Assembly: GCF_902753875.1 (NCBI RefSeq)
Contig: NZ_CADDTS010000022.1
Location: forward strand, 62,001 to 126,000
Direction of reading: 5' to 3'
From: Acinetobacter bouvetii
GTDB taxonomy: Bacteria; Pseudomonadota; Gammaproteobacteria; Pseudomonadales; Moraxellaceae
Length of the DNA stretch: 64,000 nt
Shown here: positions 19,698-29,629 of the stretch, one piece after another
Position numbering within the stretch: the first letter of the stretch is position 1
Layout of the letters: every line of letters begins with the position of its first letter
Notes under the pieces: model-generated
Told to the model about the DNA's origin: nothing
Databases searched by the model: none
What the model saw: the letters and a program-made list of their open reading frames with translations, nothing else
Position numbers and translations under genes: made by a program

Positions 19698-21053
19698 ATG
19701 AGTGCCTTGTTTATGATTGTGGCAGCAATTTTACTCCTTGGGCCGTTAATCGCGATTCATGAGTTCGGACATTATATTGTTGCACGTAAACTGGGTGTTA
19801 AAGTTTTAGTTTATTCGATTGGCTTTGGTCCAACCTTGTTGAAGTGGACTTCGAAAAAGTCAGGCATTCAATACCAGCTTTCCGCATTACCTTTAGGGGG
19901 TTATGTGAAAATGCTGGATGAACGTGAGGGCAGTGTCGCTGAGCAGGATTTGCCACGTGCGTTCAATCGTCAGCATCCATGGAAACGAATTGCAATCGTT
20001 GCTGCTGGACCCTTAATCAATCTGGTTTTTGCTGTGTTGTTATTTTGGGTTTTATTTATTCCAGCTGAGGAGCAACTGAATACCCGTGTAGGTAAGGTAT
20101 TGCCGAATACACCTGCGGCAAGTGTGCAAATGCAGGTTGGTGACAAAATTACTACAGTTGATGGAACGCAAACCAATACTTGGGAAAAATTAAATTTTGC
20201 ACTGGTAGATCGTGTAGGTGAGACCGGAAGCATTGAAATTCAGGCAGATCGTCATGGTCAGCTACACACTTTCCAATTACCTATTCACAATTTTCTTAAA
20301 GATCAGAAACAGTCGGCATTAGACAGCCTGGGCTTTTTACCTTATCGTCCGCCCCTCGCGCCTGTGGTCAGTAAACTGAGTGAAGATGGTGCAGCTATTC
20401 GTCAAGGCATGAAAGCAGGTGATAAAATCGTAGCGATTGATGGCGTGAAAACCAATGATTGGTTCGATGTGGTTCAAATTATTCAGGCTTCGCCAGAAAA
20501 ATTGTTAAAAATAGATGTAATACGTCAAAATCAACTGGTACATTTGCAAGTAATGCCGCAAGGGAAGCGCGACAGTATGGGCAATGTTTCAGGGGTGCTG
20601 GGTGTACAAAATATTCCAGGAAAAATAGCCATTCCTGAGGAATATAAGCAAACCATTCAGTACAGTCCAACAGAAGCTTTTGTAATGGCGGTAGATAAAA
20701 CGGGTCAAATTTCAGGTATGATTTTGAACTCGATTGTCAAAATGGTTCGTGGTTTAATTGGCTTGGATAATTTATCCGGTCCAATCACGATTGCCAAAGT
20801 GGCAGGCCAAAGTGCGGAAATGGGCTGGCAAACCTTTATCTCATTTATGGCTTTGATGAGCGTGAGCTTAGGAATTTTAAATTTATTGCCTATTCCAATG
20901 CTTGATGGCGGACACTTGGTTTACTATTTTATTGAGCTAATTCGTGGTAAACCTGTTTCTGAACAAATACAATTGGTTGGTTTAAAAATTGGTATGGTAC
21001 TGCTCGGTAGCATGATGCTCCTTGCATTATTCAATGACTTCATGCGTTTATAA
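19698..21053 (+). CDS. rseP: Intramembrane site-2 zinc metalloprotease RseP
   Basis: RseP cuts single-pass membrane proteins inside the bilayer (anti-sigma factors such as RseA/MucA, and remnant signal peptides). The 451-residue protein has the catalytic HEFGH motif at residues 22-26 in the first membrane segment. Two PDZ domains follow (about 115-190 and 205-285), and the second metal-binding region LLPIPMLDGGHLVYY is near residue 400. Length matches the family. It starts three bases after dxr and stands just upstream of bamA, as is usual. Confidence 0.96.
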   Translation: MSALFMIVAAILLLGPLIAIHEFGHYIVARKLGVKVLVYSIGFGPTLLKWTSKKSGIQYQLSALPLGGYVKMLDEREGSVAEQDLPRAFNRQHPWKRIAIVAAGPLINLVFAVLLFWVLFIPAEEQLNTRVGKVLPNTPAASVQMQVGDKITTVDGTQTNTWEKLNFALVDRVGETGSIEIQADRHGQLHTFQLPIHNFLKDQKQSALDSLGFLPYRPPLAPVVSKLSEDGAAIRQGMKAGDKIVAIDGVKTNDWFDVVQIIQASPEKLLKIDVIRQNQLVHLQVMPQGKRDSMGNVSGVLGVQNIPGKIAIPEEYKQTIQYSPTEAFVMAVDKTGQISGMILNSIVKMVRGLIGLDNLSGPITIAKVAGQSAEMGWQTFISFMALMSVSLGILNLLPIPMLDGGHLVYYFIELIRGKPVSEQIQLVGLKIGMVLLGSMMLLALFNDFMRL

Positions 21054-21094
21054 CAACGTAGATATGAAATAAATTAACATCGGAAAAGACTGGC

Positions 21095-23623
21095 ATGCAG
21101 CACACACATTTATTTATGCCTTTGGCACTCGTTAGTGCAATGGCAGCAGTACAACAAGTATATGCAGCAGATGAATTCATTGTCCGCGATATCAAAATTG
21201 ACGGACTTGTTCGTTTAACGCCTACCAATGTCTATGGGATGTTACCTGTTAATGCAGGCGATCGTGTCAATGATGCGACAATTGCCAATGCGATACGTGC
21301 CTTGTATGCCACGGGCTTGTTTGATGATATCAAAGCATCTCAAGACGGGGATACGCTTGTTTTTACAGTGGTTGAGCGCCCGCTGATTTCAAAAGTCGAG
21401 TTTAAAGGCAATAAACTGATCCCTAAAGAGGCTCTTCAAGACGGGCTGAAAAAAATGGGGATTGCAGAAGGCGAGGTTCTAAAAAAATCTGCGCTGCAAA
21501 CCATTGAGACTGAGCTTGAACAGCAGTATATGCAACAAGGTCGCTATGATGCTGATGTAAAAGTTATTACTACCGCAAGACCAAATAACCGTGTCGACTT
21601 GACTATCGACTTTGCAGAAGGTAAAGCGGCAAAAGTTGTTGATATTAATATTATTGGTAATACTGTTTTTAAAGAAAGTGAAATCAAGCAAGCTTTTGCG
21701 GTGAAGGAAAGTGGTTGGAGCTCGATTGTTACCCGTAACGATCGTTATGCACGTGAAAAAATGGCAGCCAGTCTGGAAGCTTTACGTGCGTTGTATTTAA
21801 ACAAAGGTTATATCAATTTCAATATCACCAATTCAAGTTTGAACTTGAGCGAAGATAAAAAGAATATCTTTGTTGAAGTGGCTGTGGAAGAAGGTGAACA
21901 GTTTAAATTTGGTGAAAGCAAGTTCTTGGGTGATGCGCTGTATAAGCCAGAAGAATTAAAAGCACTACAAATTTATAAAGATGGTGAGACTTATTCTCAA
22001 GAGAAGGTAAATGCGGTCAAACAGCTTTTACTTCGCAAGTATGGTAACGCTGGTTATTACTATGCTGAAGTCAATATTGTTCCTGAGATTAATAAAGAAA
22101 CTAAACTGGTTGATTTAAATTATTATATTAACCCGGGTCAGCAAGTGACCGTACGTCGTATCAATTTCACCGGTAATACTAAGACAGCAGATGAAGTGTT
22201 ACGTCGTGAAATGCGTCAAATGGAAGGTGCTTTGGCAAGCAATGAAAAAATTGACTTGTCTAAAGTCCGTTTAGAGCGTACAGGTTTCTTTAAAACAGTT
22301 GATATTAAACCGGCACGTATTCCCAATGTGCCCGACCAAGTTGATTTGAATGTCAATGTTGAAGAACAGCATTCAGGTACCAGTACTTTGGCAGTGGGTT
22401 TCTCGCAAAGTGGTGGTGTGACATTCCAAGCCGGTTTAAGCCAAACCAACTTCTTGGGTACAGGTAATAGTGTTTCGATTGACTTATCCCGTTCAGAAAC
22501 ACAAGACTATTATAACTTAAGCGTGACAGACCCGTATTTCACCATTGATGGTGTGCGTCGTGGTTATAACATGTACTACCGTAAAACCAAGCTGGATAGT
22601 GACTATAACGTTAACAACTATGTAACGGACAGTTTTGGTGGTGGTATTAACTTTGGTTATCCAATTGATGAAAATCAGAGTATCAGTGCCGGATTTAACA
22701 TTGACCAGACAGATGTCACTACAGGGCCTTATGTATCAACATATGTCCGAGACTATTTGTTGGCAAATGGTGGTAAGGCCACTGGGCGTGCTACAGATGT
22801 GTGTATTGGGGAGCAAGTTGCTCAATATAATGATCCTGCTAATCCAACTACAGTCACAGGCTATACTTGTAGCGGGCAAACAGTTGACTTTGATAATAAA
22901 TTCAATGGTGACTTCTTAACCTACAACCTGAATTTGGGTTGGTCATACAACACCTTGAACCGACCAGTTTTCCCAACGAGTGGTATGTCTCATCGTGTGA
23001 ATGGTGAAATTGCATTACCAGGTAGTGATGTGGAATACCAAAAAGTAACCTATGATGCACAAGCATTCTTGCCTTTAGGTAAAGATTTTGTCCTTCGTGG
23101 TTATGGTAAGTTGGGTTATGGTAATGATTTACCATTCTATAAAAACTTTTATGCTGGTGGTTTTGGTTCGGTACGAGGCTATGACAATAGTACTTTAGGT
23201 CCTAAGTATCCAGGCGTAACTTATAATGAATCAAAAACCCGAGATTACGATCCTGAAGAAGTGGGTGGTAATGCTTTAGTGCAATTTGGTACCGAACTTG
23301 CCTTGCCTTTGCCATTTAAAGGGGATTGGACACGACAAGTTAGACCAGTGCTGTTTGCAGAAGGTGCACAGGTTTTTGATACCCAGTGTGATATTCCGAA
23401 AGGAAACTTATACTTAAATTCAAGCAACACGCAAGTTGATGCCAAACAGTATTGTAAGGATAACTTTGGTTTTGATGCGGGTAACATGCGTTATAGCGTA
23501 GGTGCTGGCTTTACCTGGATTACCATGATTGGGCCATTATCGCTTAGCTATGCATATCCACTAAATGATAAACCGGGTGATGATACTAAGAATATCCAGT
23601 TTGAAATTGGTCGTACTTTCTAA
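21095..23623 (+). CDS. bamA: Outer membrane protein assembly factor BamA
   Basis: BamA is the essential Omp85 barrel that folds and inserts outer-membrane proteins. The 842-residue precursor has a signal peptide ending about residue 24 (VYAADEF) and five POTRA domains (about residues 25-425). A 16-strand barrel follows, with the loop-6 motif VRGYDNSTLGP and a terminal phenylalanine (FEIGRTF), the Bam-recognised C-terminus. An extracellular loop near residues 555-600 has two cysteines about 25 residues apart that could pair. It lies in the normal order rseP-bamA-skp. Confidence 0.97.
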   Translation: MQHTHLFMPLALVSAMAAVQQVYAADEFIVRDIKIDGLVRLTPTNVYGMLPVNAGDRVNDATIANAIRALYATGLFDDIKASQDGDTLVFTVVERPLISKVEFKGNKLIPKEALQDGLKKMGIAEGEVLKKSALQTIETELEQQYMQQGRYDADVKVITTARPNNRVDLTIDFAEGKAAKVVDINIIGNTVFKESEIKQAFAVKESGWSSIVTRNDRYAREKMAASLEALRALYLNKGYINFNITNSSLNLSEDKKNIFVEVAVEEGEQFKFGESKFLGDALYKPEELKALQIYKDGETYSQEKVNAVKQLLLRKYGNAGYYYAEVNIVPEINKETKLVDLNYYINPGQQVTVRRINFTGNTKTADEVLRREMRQMEGALASNEKIDLSKVRLERTGFFKTVDIKPARIPNVPDQVDLNVNVEEQHSGTSTLAVGFSQSGGVTFQAGLSQTNFLGTGNSVSIDLSRSETQDYYNLSVTDPYFTIDGVRRGYNMYYRKTKLDSDYNVNNYVTDSFGGGINFGYPIDENQSISAGFNIDQTDVTTGPYVSTYVRDYLLANGGKATGRATDVCIGEQVAQYNDPANPTTVTGYTCSGQTVDFDNKFNGDFLTYNLNLGWSYNTLNRPVFPTSGMSHRVNGEIALPGSDVEYQKVTYDAQAFLPLGKDFVLRGYGKLGYGNDLPFYKNFYAGGFGSVRGYDNSTLGPKYPGVTYNESKTRDYDPEEVGGNALVQFGTELALPLPFKGDWTRQVRPVLFAEGAQVFDTQCDIPKGNLYLNSSNTQVDAKQYCKDNFGFDAGNMRYSVGAGFTWITMIGPLSLSYAYPLNDKPGDDTKNIQFEIGRTF

Positions 23624-23667
23624 GTACGACTTTATACAAGTTTAATTAAAGATATTTGGATATTTAA

Positions 23668-24165
23668 ATGAATAAAATATTAATGAGTCTGGTTTTTGCT
23701 GGTTTTGCAAGTACATCAGTGGTTCATGCTGCGGGTTATGGGGTAATTGACCTGGAAAAAGTGGTAGAAAATAGCACTTATTTAAAACAGCAGAATGCTT
23801 CTATACAGCAAAAAGTAAAACCACAAACCACAAAGCTTGAACAGTTGGCGAAAGAGTTGGAAGCGCTACAACAACGTGCACAGCAAAATCCCAATCTTCC
23901 TGATGCTGAAAAACAGCAGATGGCTACTCAGTATCAGGCTAAACTGAAAGAAGTGAATACAATTCAGCAATCACTACAAGCCACCGTTCAAGCTTCAATT
24001 CAGGTCATGAATAAAACTATGGATGGTCGTGTGAAACAAGTTGCTGAACAATTGCGTAAAGAAAATAGCTTGGAAGTTGTTTTGAATAAAAATTCAGCAC
24101 TTGCCTATGACCCTAAGTATGATTTAACTGATAAAATGATTCAAAAGGTTAATCTTATTAAGTAA
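23668..24165 (+). CDS. skp: Periplasmic chaperone Skp/OmpH
   Basis: Skp is a trimeric periplasmic chaperone that carries unfolded outer-membrane proteins to the BAM complex. The 165-residue precursor has a signal peptide (MNKILMSLVFAGFASTSVVHA, cleaved about residue 21), the start motif GYGVIDLEKVVE and a long Gln/Lys-rich coiled-coil that forms the tentacle arms (about residues 40-120). The end returns to the base domain with VLNKNSALAYDPKYDLT. It follows bamA by 44 bases and precedes lpxD by three. Confidence 0.93.
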   Translation: MNKILMSLVFAGFASTSVVHAAGYGVIDLEKVVENSTYLKQQNASIQQKVKPQTTKLEQLAKELEALQQRAQQNPNLPDAEKQQMATQYQAKLKEVNTIQQSLQATVQASIQVMNKTMDGRVKQVAEQLRKENSLEVVLNKNSALAYDPKYDLTDKMIQKVNLIK

Positions 24166-24168
24166 TCA

Positions 24169-25236
24169 ATGAATCCGAAACAATTTCGCTTAGAAGATCT
24201 TGCTCGCCTTGTGCAAGGCGAGTATGTTGGTCAGTCTGATCTAAAGTTAGAAGGATTGGCAAGTTTAGATCTTGCTCAAGCGAAGCATATCGCATTTGTA
24301 AATGCTGATAAATATTTAGATCAGGCACGTGCATCAAACGCAGGTGCATTGATTGTTACAGCAGCTTTAAAAGCACAGCTGGACACGCATAATAACTTTA
24401 TTGTTGTCGCGAATCCTTACCTTGCTTTCGCTATTCTGACGCATGTTTTTGAGAAAAAAAATACGCATCAGGGCATTGAAAGTACAGCACAAATCCATCC
24501 CTCTGCCATTGTTGCTGATACTGCTTATATTGGTCATTATGCTGTGATTGGTGAAAACTGTGTTGTGGGTGATGAAACTGTCATTCAATCACAAGTGAAA
24601 ATTGATGATGGTGTTGAAATTGGTAAACAATGTTTTATCGATTCACACGTGACCATAACTGGCGAAACCAAGATTGGTGATCGCGTTCGTATTCATGCGA
24701 ATACCGTGATTGGTGGTGAAGGTTTTGGCTTTGCACCTTACCAAGGGAAATGGCATCGGATTGCTCAATTGGGTTCAGTTAAAATTGGCAATGATGTCCG
24801 AATTGGCTCAAATTGCAGTATTGATCGCGGTGCATTGGACGACACAATTCTTGAAGATGGTGTCATTATTGATAACCTTGTGCAAATCGCGCATAACGTT
24901 AAGCTTGGTGCAAATACTGCATTAGCGGCTAAATGTGGTATTGCTGGAAGTACTACGATTGGCAAAAATTGTGTGCTTGCAGGGGCAGTCGGGGTCGTAG
25001 GGCATATTAATATTGCCGATAATGTAACAATTACCGGTATGTCAATGGTCACAAAAAGTATTTCTGAACCAGGCAGCTATTCTTCAGGTACGCCAATGCT
25101 GGAAAGTTTGCACTGGAAACGAGCAGCTGTACGCTTTAAACAATTAGCAGATGTGCCATTGACCCAATTACTGAAACGGCTTGATCATATGCAGACTCAA
25201 ATCGAGTCCCTTGAATCAACTTTTAAGCGTAAATAG
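24169..25236 (+). CDS. lpxD: UDP-3-O-(3-hydroxyacyl)glucosamine N-acyltransferase
   Basis: LpxD adds the second hydroxyacyl chain to UDP-3-O-acyl-glucosamine in lipid A synthesis. The 355-residue product has the N-terminal uridine-binding domain (residues 1-100, with [14 protein letters not shown]). A left-handed parallel beta-helix of hexapeptide repeats follows (about 105-310), containing the catalytic His region [15 protein letters not shown]-terminal helix is rich in Leu/Lys. It belongs to the lpxD-fabZ-lpxA run of the envelope block. Confidence 0.97.
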   Translation: MNPKQFRLEDLARLVQGEYVGQSDLKLEGLASLDLAQAKHIAFVNADKYLDQARASNAGALIVTAALKAQLDTHNNFIVVANPYLAFAILTHVFEKKNTHQGIESTAQIHPSAIVADTAYIGHYAVIGENCVVGDETVIQSQVKIDDGVEIGKQCFIDSHVTITGETKIGDRVRIHANTVIGGEGFGFAPYQGKWHRIAQLGSVKIGNDVRIGSNCSIDRGALDDTILEDGVIIDNLVQIAHNVKLGANTALAAKCGIAGSTTIGKNCVLAGAVGVVGHINIADNVTITGMSMVTKSISEPGSYSSGTPMLESLHWKRAAVRFKQLADVPLTQLLKRLDHMQTQIESLESTFKRK

Positions 25237-25243
25237 AAATATG

Positions 25244-25729
25244 ATGACTGAGTCTAATACTCCTGCATTTACGAAGCCTGAATTGCCAATGCATATTCAA
25301 CAAATTCGTGAATATTTACCTCACCGCTATCCATTCTTATTGGTCGATCGTATTGTTGATGTGACTGATAATGGCATCGTGGGTTACAAGAATGTTTCAA
25401 TCAACGAAGAGTTTTTACAGGGACATTTCCCGGGCTATCCGATTATGCCAGGTGTTTTGATTGTTGAAGCTTTGGCTCAAGTCTCTGGTATACTTGGTTT
25501 TATCATGAATAATGAGAAACCGAGCGAAGGCTCTTTGTTCCTTTTTGCGGGCGCTGAAAAGGTTCGTTTTAAAAAACAAGTCGTTGCTGGTGACCAACTG
25601 GTGTTAAAATCAGAATTGGTTATGCACAAACGTGGTATTTACAAATATAATTGTATAGCCACAGTGGATGGCGTTGTAGCAACAACCGCGGAAATTATGG
25701 TTTCGCATCAAAAAATAGAGCAGGCATGA
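25244..25729 (+). CDS. fabZ: 3-hydroxyacyl-[acyl-carrier-protein] dehydratase FabZ
   Basis: FabZ dehydrates 3-hydroxyacyl-ACP in fatty-acid elongation, competing with LpxA/LpxD for the same hydroxyacyl-ACP pool. The hot-dog-fold protein has the active-site motif LPHRYPFLLVDR (catalytic His), then GHFPGYPIMPGVLIVEALAQ with the catalytic Glu. Two adjacent ATG codons occur at 25241 and 25244; the second gives 161 residues, the usual Acinetobacter length. The stop codon overlaps the lpxA start codon (ATGA), so the two are translationally coupled. Confidence 0.96.
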   Translation: MTESNTPAFTKPELPMHIQQIREYLPHRYPFLLVDRIVDVTDNGIVGYKNVSINEEFLQGHFPGYPIMPGVLIVEALAQVSGILGFIMNNEKPSEGSLFLFAGAEKVRFKKQVVAGDQLVLKSELVMHKRGIYKYNCIATVDGVVATTAEIMVSHQKIEQA

Positions 25730-26514
25730 GTAATCACGATTTAATTCACCCAACCGCCATTATTGACTCATCTGCAGTTATTGCATCGGATGTACAAATA
25801 GGTCCTTATTGTATCATTGGACCCAAGGTAACCATTGGTGAGGGCACTAAGCTGCATTCACATGTGGTTATTGGTGGCTATACTCGGATTGGAAAAAATA
25901 ATGAAATCTTCCAGTTTGCGAGCGTGGGTGAAGTTTGTCAGGATTTAAAATATGCTGGCGAAGAAACATGGCTTGAAATTGGTGATCACAACTCGATTCG
26001 TGAGCATTGCAGCTTGCATCGTGGTACGGTACAAGATCAGGGTATTACCAAGTTGGGTAGTCATAACTTATTGATGGTGAATACTCATATTGCACATGAT
26101 TGTGTTGTGGGTGATCACAATATTTTTGCCAATAATGTCGGTGTTGCAGGACATGTGCATATTGGCGATTATGTTGTTGTGGGTGGAAATTCAGGTATTC
26201 ATCAATTCTGTAAGATTGATTCTTACAGCATGATTGGTGGAGCATCATTAATTTTGAAAGATGTTCCTGCTTATGTGATGGTTTCTGGCAATCCAGCACA
26301 TGCTTTTGCAATGAACGTGGAAGGTATGCGTCGTAAAGGCTGGTCTAAAAATGTGATCCAAGCATTACGTCAGGCCTTTAAATTGATTTATAAAGATGGT
26401 TTAACGACTGAACAGGCTATTCAGCAGATTCGCTCTGAAATTCTGCCTGAAGCACCTGAAGCTCAATTATTGATTGATTCTTTAGAGCAGTCAAAACGTG
26501 GTATCGTGCGTTAA
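25726..26514 (+). CDS. lpxA: UDP-N-acetylglucosamine O-acyltransferase LpxA
   Basis: LpxA starts lipid A synthesis by moving a 3-hydroxyacyl chain from ACP to UDP-GlcNAc. The protein of 262 residues consists of a hexapeptide-repeat beta-helix (residues 1-190). It has the catalytic-His region LLMVNTHIAHDCVVGDH and the HQFCKIDSYSMIGGAS segment. A helical C-terminus begins GMRRKGWSKN. It ends the envelope block; lpxB and rnhB, which follow in E. coli and Pseudomonas, are absent, and a terminator comes directly after. Confidence 0.97.
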   Translation: MSNHDLIHPTAIIDSSAVIASDVQIGPYCIIGPKVTIGEGTKLHSHVVIGGYTRIGKNNEIFQFASVGEVCQDLKYAGEETWLEIGDHNSIREHCSLHRGTVQDQGITKLGSHNLLMVNTHIAHDCVVGDHNIFANNVGVAGHVHIGDYVVVGGNSGIHQFCKIDSYSMIGGASLILKDVPAYVMVSGNPAHAFAMNVEGMRRKGWSKNVIQALRQAFKLIYKDGLTTEQAIQQIRSEILPEAPEAQLLIDSLEQSKRGIVR

Positions 26515-26528
26515 TCAAATACGTTATT

Positions 26529-26562
26529 GAAAAAAAGACACCTTTATAGGTGTCTTTTTTAT
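26529..26562. terminator. Bidirectional terminator between lpxA and the CpoB-like gene
   Basis: AAAAAAAGACACC/GGTGTCTTTTTTA with a short loop gives A- and T-runs on both sides. It ends the pyrH-lpxA block on the plus strand and overlaps the end of the convergent gene. Confidence 0.92.
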
Positions 26563-27479
26563 TTCTTGAAATAGCCGGCTTCTTCAGATTTTGGGTAATT
26601 TTTTTGTAGTTTGGTTTTAAGCTGATTCGCTAGGGTGGTGTTGTGATCGACATCATTGGCAATATTATAAAGCTGGTAAAGGGATCGCGAGGCTTTAGCT
26701 GAGTTTGGATATTGATTCACCACAATATTGTAATTTTTTTTGGCTTCCACATAATTGGTTGGTTCAATCGCCAAATTAAACTCTGCTAACCAGAAATAGG
26801 CATTACTGATGTAAACACTATTCGGATTATTTTTAATAAAGTTTTGCATAGGTGCAATAGCTTTCTTTGCGCCACCTTGTTTATAGGCATCTAATGCAAC
26901 TGTATACGCAGCTTTATCTAGTTCGGCTGCTGGCTGCTGCGTACTTACTGTACTAGCAGGTTTTGTTGCTGTAGATGTCGTTGCTTTGGCCGTAGAAGTT
27001 GGTGTAGGTGTTGTCGCTACTTTGGCAGTATTGGAGGCTACTGAAGGAGTAGAAACTATTGCGGCTGTGCTGTTGGAGCTGCTGGGAGACGTATCCTGTT
27101 GGTTATCCTCCTCTGATGCTGCGCTTTCTGGATCTACTTTCTGCTGTAACAGTTCAAGTCGCTGGTCTAAGTCAGTATAACGATTGCTGAGTTCATGTTT
27201 CAGCTGTTCAATTTCATTGTCCTGTTCTTCTATTTTTCCACGTAATGTACGGAGGTCATTTTCCAGTTGCTGGTTTTTTTGCATGATTTGCCAATTTAGA
27301 TTGGTAGGTACATTGGCAACCGTTGCACCTGAATTAATTGCTGTGCTGGTGGCTGTATTGCTGCTTAAGTCGATACTATTATTTTGACTTAAACCACGGG
27401 ATTCAATCGGAACATTTGCATAGAGTGAAGCAGAACTAAGCAGAGCAAGTACACATAAAGCATGCTGTTTGAGCATCAT
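26559..27479 (-). CDS. YbgF/CpoB-like periplasmic coiled-coil TPR protein
   Basis: The mature layout matches the CpoB (YbgF) type, which links peptidoglycan synthesis and outer-membrane constriction with the Tol system. It has a signal peptide (LKQHALCVLALLSSASLYA) and a coiled coil at about residues 65-110 with repeated Gln/Leu/Glu. A Thr/Ser/Ala-rich linker of about 70 residues follows, then a C-terminal TPR-like domain starting AYTVALDAYKQGGAKKAI and containing VYISNAYFWLAEF. The ATG at 27479 (or 27476) gives about 306 residues; an upstream ATG at 27512 would spoil the signal peptide. Unlike classical cpoB it is not next to tolB-pal, so the role is inferred from architecture. Confidence 0.72.
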   Translation of the reverse strand: MMLKQHALCVLALLSSASLYANVPIESRGLSQNNSIDLSSNTATSTAINSGATVANVPTNLNWQIMQKNQQLENDLRTLRGKIEEQDNEIEQLKHELSNRYTDLDQRLELLQQKVDPESAASEEDNQQDTSPSSSNSTAAIVSTPSVASNTAKVATTPTPTSTAKATTSTATKPASTVSTQQPAAELDKAAYTVALDAYKQGGAKKAIAPMQNFIKNNPNSVYISNAYFWLAEFNLAIEPTNYVEAKKNYNIVVNQYPNSAKASRSLYQLYNIANDVDHNTTLANQLKTKLQKNYPKSEEAGYFKK

Positions 27480-27726
27480 AAAAAAACATCCATTTCGTAT
27501 TTTGAGATACATTCTAAATACGTCATTTTAGAGTGTAATCATTTAAAAGACCTGAGCACATTAAAAACGCCCATGCGGTGAAATGCAATATGCTTTTACA
27601 ATCTTGTCGTAGTTTTAAAGTAATTGATTGCGCAGATAAAAAATAAGCAAATATGCTGATTTTCTTCAATATTGTTTTTTTAATAAGCAAATAAAAACAA
27701 TGTTGCTGGAAAACGGGTTTGAGTGC

Positions 27727-27754
27727 TTGCAAGTTAAAGAAAAATCTCTATACT
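27727..27754 (+). promoter_or_regulatory. Promoter of the 4.5S RNA gene
   Basis: TTGCAA (27727-27732) and TATACT (27749-27754) are spaced by 16 bases and lie about 12 bases before the RNA 5' end, a near-consensus sigma-70 promoter in the correct place. Confidence 0.75.
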
Positions 27755-27765
27755 CTGTTCTTGCA

Positions 27766-27881
<116 letters not shown>

Positions 27882-27913
27882 GTTTCTATAATAATATCTA
27901 TCTCTTTCCTTCT

Positions 27914-28513
27914 TTATATTTCATCTTCTTTTCGGCTAATTGCCTTCATAATCGCATCCATTTCAAAACCACGATACATCAAAAAGCGAATTTGTTTGGC
28001 TTTGAGTTTAGGTTCTTTTTCTACCTTTAAACCAAATTTTTTGACTTTTAGTTGATAGGCTTGTTCATTCCAGTCGGTTTCTTTTAATTCGTCTTGAATC
28101 AGACTGCTATCAATTTTTTTGGATTTTAAAGCCAGTTTAATCCGGTTAGGACCTTTGCCTTTACGTTTTTGGCTGGCCAGCATCATTTCTGCTACACGCT
28201 GGTCACTCTGATAATTTTCTCTCGCTAGTTCATCGACCAGTTTGACCACCTCATCACGATCCATGGCATACAGCGCCAGTTTTTCAATCAGATCAGCCTT
28301 GGAATATTCTTTACGGGTCAGGACAGCAAAAGCATAAGAGCGTAAACGCGTACCGGTAAGGCCTTGGGCTTTGGGCTGTGGATCAGTTTCAAAATGCAAA
28401 GCATCTGAGTCTTGGGGTGGGGAGGAGCAAGAGGGTGATTCGTCAGATGACTCATCAAATTGTTGCTTGAGCGTTTCATAATCAAGCATGTTGGGAAATT
28501 TGGGATTGCTCAT
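27914..28513 (-). CDS. recX: Regulatory protein RecX
   Basis: RecX binds RecA filaments and limits their growth. The 199-residue protein carries three-helix RecX repeats from about residue 60: RLRSYAFAVLTRKEYSKADL, then ENYQSDQRVAEMMLASQKRKGKGPNRIK, then LMYRGFEMDAIMKAI at the end. An acidic, serine-rich N-terminal extension of about 50 residues precedes the repeats. It lies 72 bases downstream of recA with a terminator in between, so it is probably expressed by partial read-through. Confidence 0.88.
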   Translation of the reverse strand: MSNPKFPNMLDYETLKQQFDESSDESPSCSSPPQDSDALHFETDPQPKAQGLTGTRLRSYAFAVLTRKEYSKADLIEKLALYAMDRDEVVKLVDELARENYQSDQRVAEMMLASQKRKGKGPNRIKLALKSKKIDSSLIQDELKETDWNEQAYQLKVKKFGLKVEKEPKLKAKQIRFLMYRGFEMDAIMKAISRKEDEI

Positions 28514-28535
28514 AAGGGTTCTATCGCATCAAATA

Positions 28536-28560
28536 TAAAACGCCCCGTAGGGCGTTTTAC
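28536..28560 (-). terminator. Terminator/attenuator between recA and recX
   Basis: AAAACGCC/GGGCGTTTT around CCGTA (28537-28558) lies between the recA stop and the recX start, with a T-rich tail on the minus strand. A comparable leaky hairpin separates recA and recX in E. coli. Confidence 0.82.
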
Positions 28561-28585
28561 AGTTTAACTTTTATTATGCTTGAAA

Positions 28586-29629
28586 TTAAGCATCTAAAAA
28601 GTCTGGTTCCGCTTCGTCTTTATCTTCTACTGGTGCTGTACCTGTAGTGAGGAGCTGTTCACGAATCAGTTTTTCAACTTCAATGGCTATCTGCGGATTT
28701 TCTTCCAGATGACGAATGACGTTGTTTTTACCTTGGCCAATTTTATCGCCCTGATAAGAATACCACGCACCCGCTTTTTGAATGATCTCTTGTTGTACCG
28801 CCAAGTCGATCAATTCACCTAAGTGGTTCACACCTTTACCATACAGAATCTGGAAGACGGCTTCTTTAAAAGGAGGTGCCATCTTGTTCTTCACGACTTT
28901 CACACGTGTTTCAGAACCGATGATTTCATCACCTTCTTTGACTTGACCAATACGGCGAATGTCTAAACGTACAGAAGCGTAGAATTTCAGCGCGTTACCA
29001 CCCGTTGTGGTTTCAGGGCTACCAAACATTACACCAATCTTCATACGAATCTGGTTAATGAAGATCACCATACAGTTAGAACGTTTGGCATTACCGGTAA
29101 TTTTACGAAGTGCCTGACTCATTAAACGCGCTTGCAGACCCATGTGCGAGTCACCCATTTCGCCTTCAATTTCAGCACGTGGGGTTAAAGCCGCTACGGA
29201 GTCGACAACGATCAGGTCAATCGCACCAGAACGAACCAGCATATCGGCAATTTCAAGGGCCTGTTCACCATTGTCAGGCTGTGATACCAAAAGATTGTCG
29301 ATATCTACGCCTAATTTGCGCGCATATTGTGGGTCAAGTGCGTGTTCTGCATCGATGAAAGCACACGTACCACCGGCTTTTTGACATTGGGCAATAGCCT
29401 GTAATGTCATGGTGGTTTTACCTGAAGATTCAGGACCGTAGATTTCAACAATACGGCCTTTTGGTAGACCACCAATACCGAGTGCGATATCCAGTGTTAA
29501 AGACCCTGTAGAAACCGCTTCAACGGCTTGTACGGTGTTATCACCCAGACGCATTACTGTATTTTTACCAAACTGTTTTTCAATCTGGCTTAGGGCAGCG
29601 TTTAGCGCCTTGCTTTTATTATCATCCAT
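28586..29629 (-). CDS. recA: Recombinase RecA
   Basis: RecA forms filaments on single-stranded DNA for strand exchange and triggers co-protease responses. The 347-residue product has Walker [10 protein letters not shown], Walker B region [10 protein letters not shown], the L1/L2 loops with [19 protein letters not shown] and [19 protein letters not shown], and an acidic C-terminal tail ending [10 protein letters not shown]. On the minus strand a TATACT -10-like box stands about 90 bases upstream of the ATG. No LexA box was seen, in keeping with the known absence of LexA in Acinetobacter. Confidence 0.98.
   Translation of the reverse strand: MDDNKSKALNAALSQIEKQFGKNTVMRLGDNTVQAVEAVSTGSLTLDIALGIGGLPKGRIVEIYGPESSGKTTMTLQAIAQCQKAGGTCAFIDAEHALDPQYARKLGVDIDNLLVSQPDNGEQALEIADMLVRSGAIDLIVVDSVAALTPRAEIEGEMGDSHMGLQARLMSQALRKITGNAKRSNCMVIFINQIRMKIGVMFGSPETTTGGNALKFYASVRLDIRRIGQVKEGDEIIGSETRVKVVKNKMAPPFKEAVFQILYGKGVNHLGELIDLAVQQEIIQKAGAWYSYQGDKIGQGKNNVIRHLEENPQIAIEVEKLIREQLLTTGTAPVEDKDEAEPDFLDA

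Noticed and set aside
23668..24165. Reading the Skp coiled coil as a repeat protein of unknown type
   Set aside because: The signal peptide, length and position between bamA and lpxD fix it as Skp.
27523..27732. 69-codon minus-strand frame before ffs
   Set aside because: It overlaps the ffs promoter, has low-complexity AT-rich sequence and no recognisable motif.
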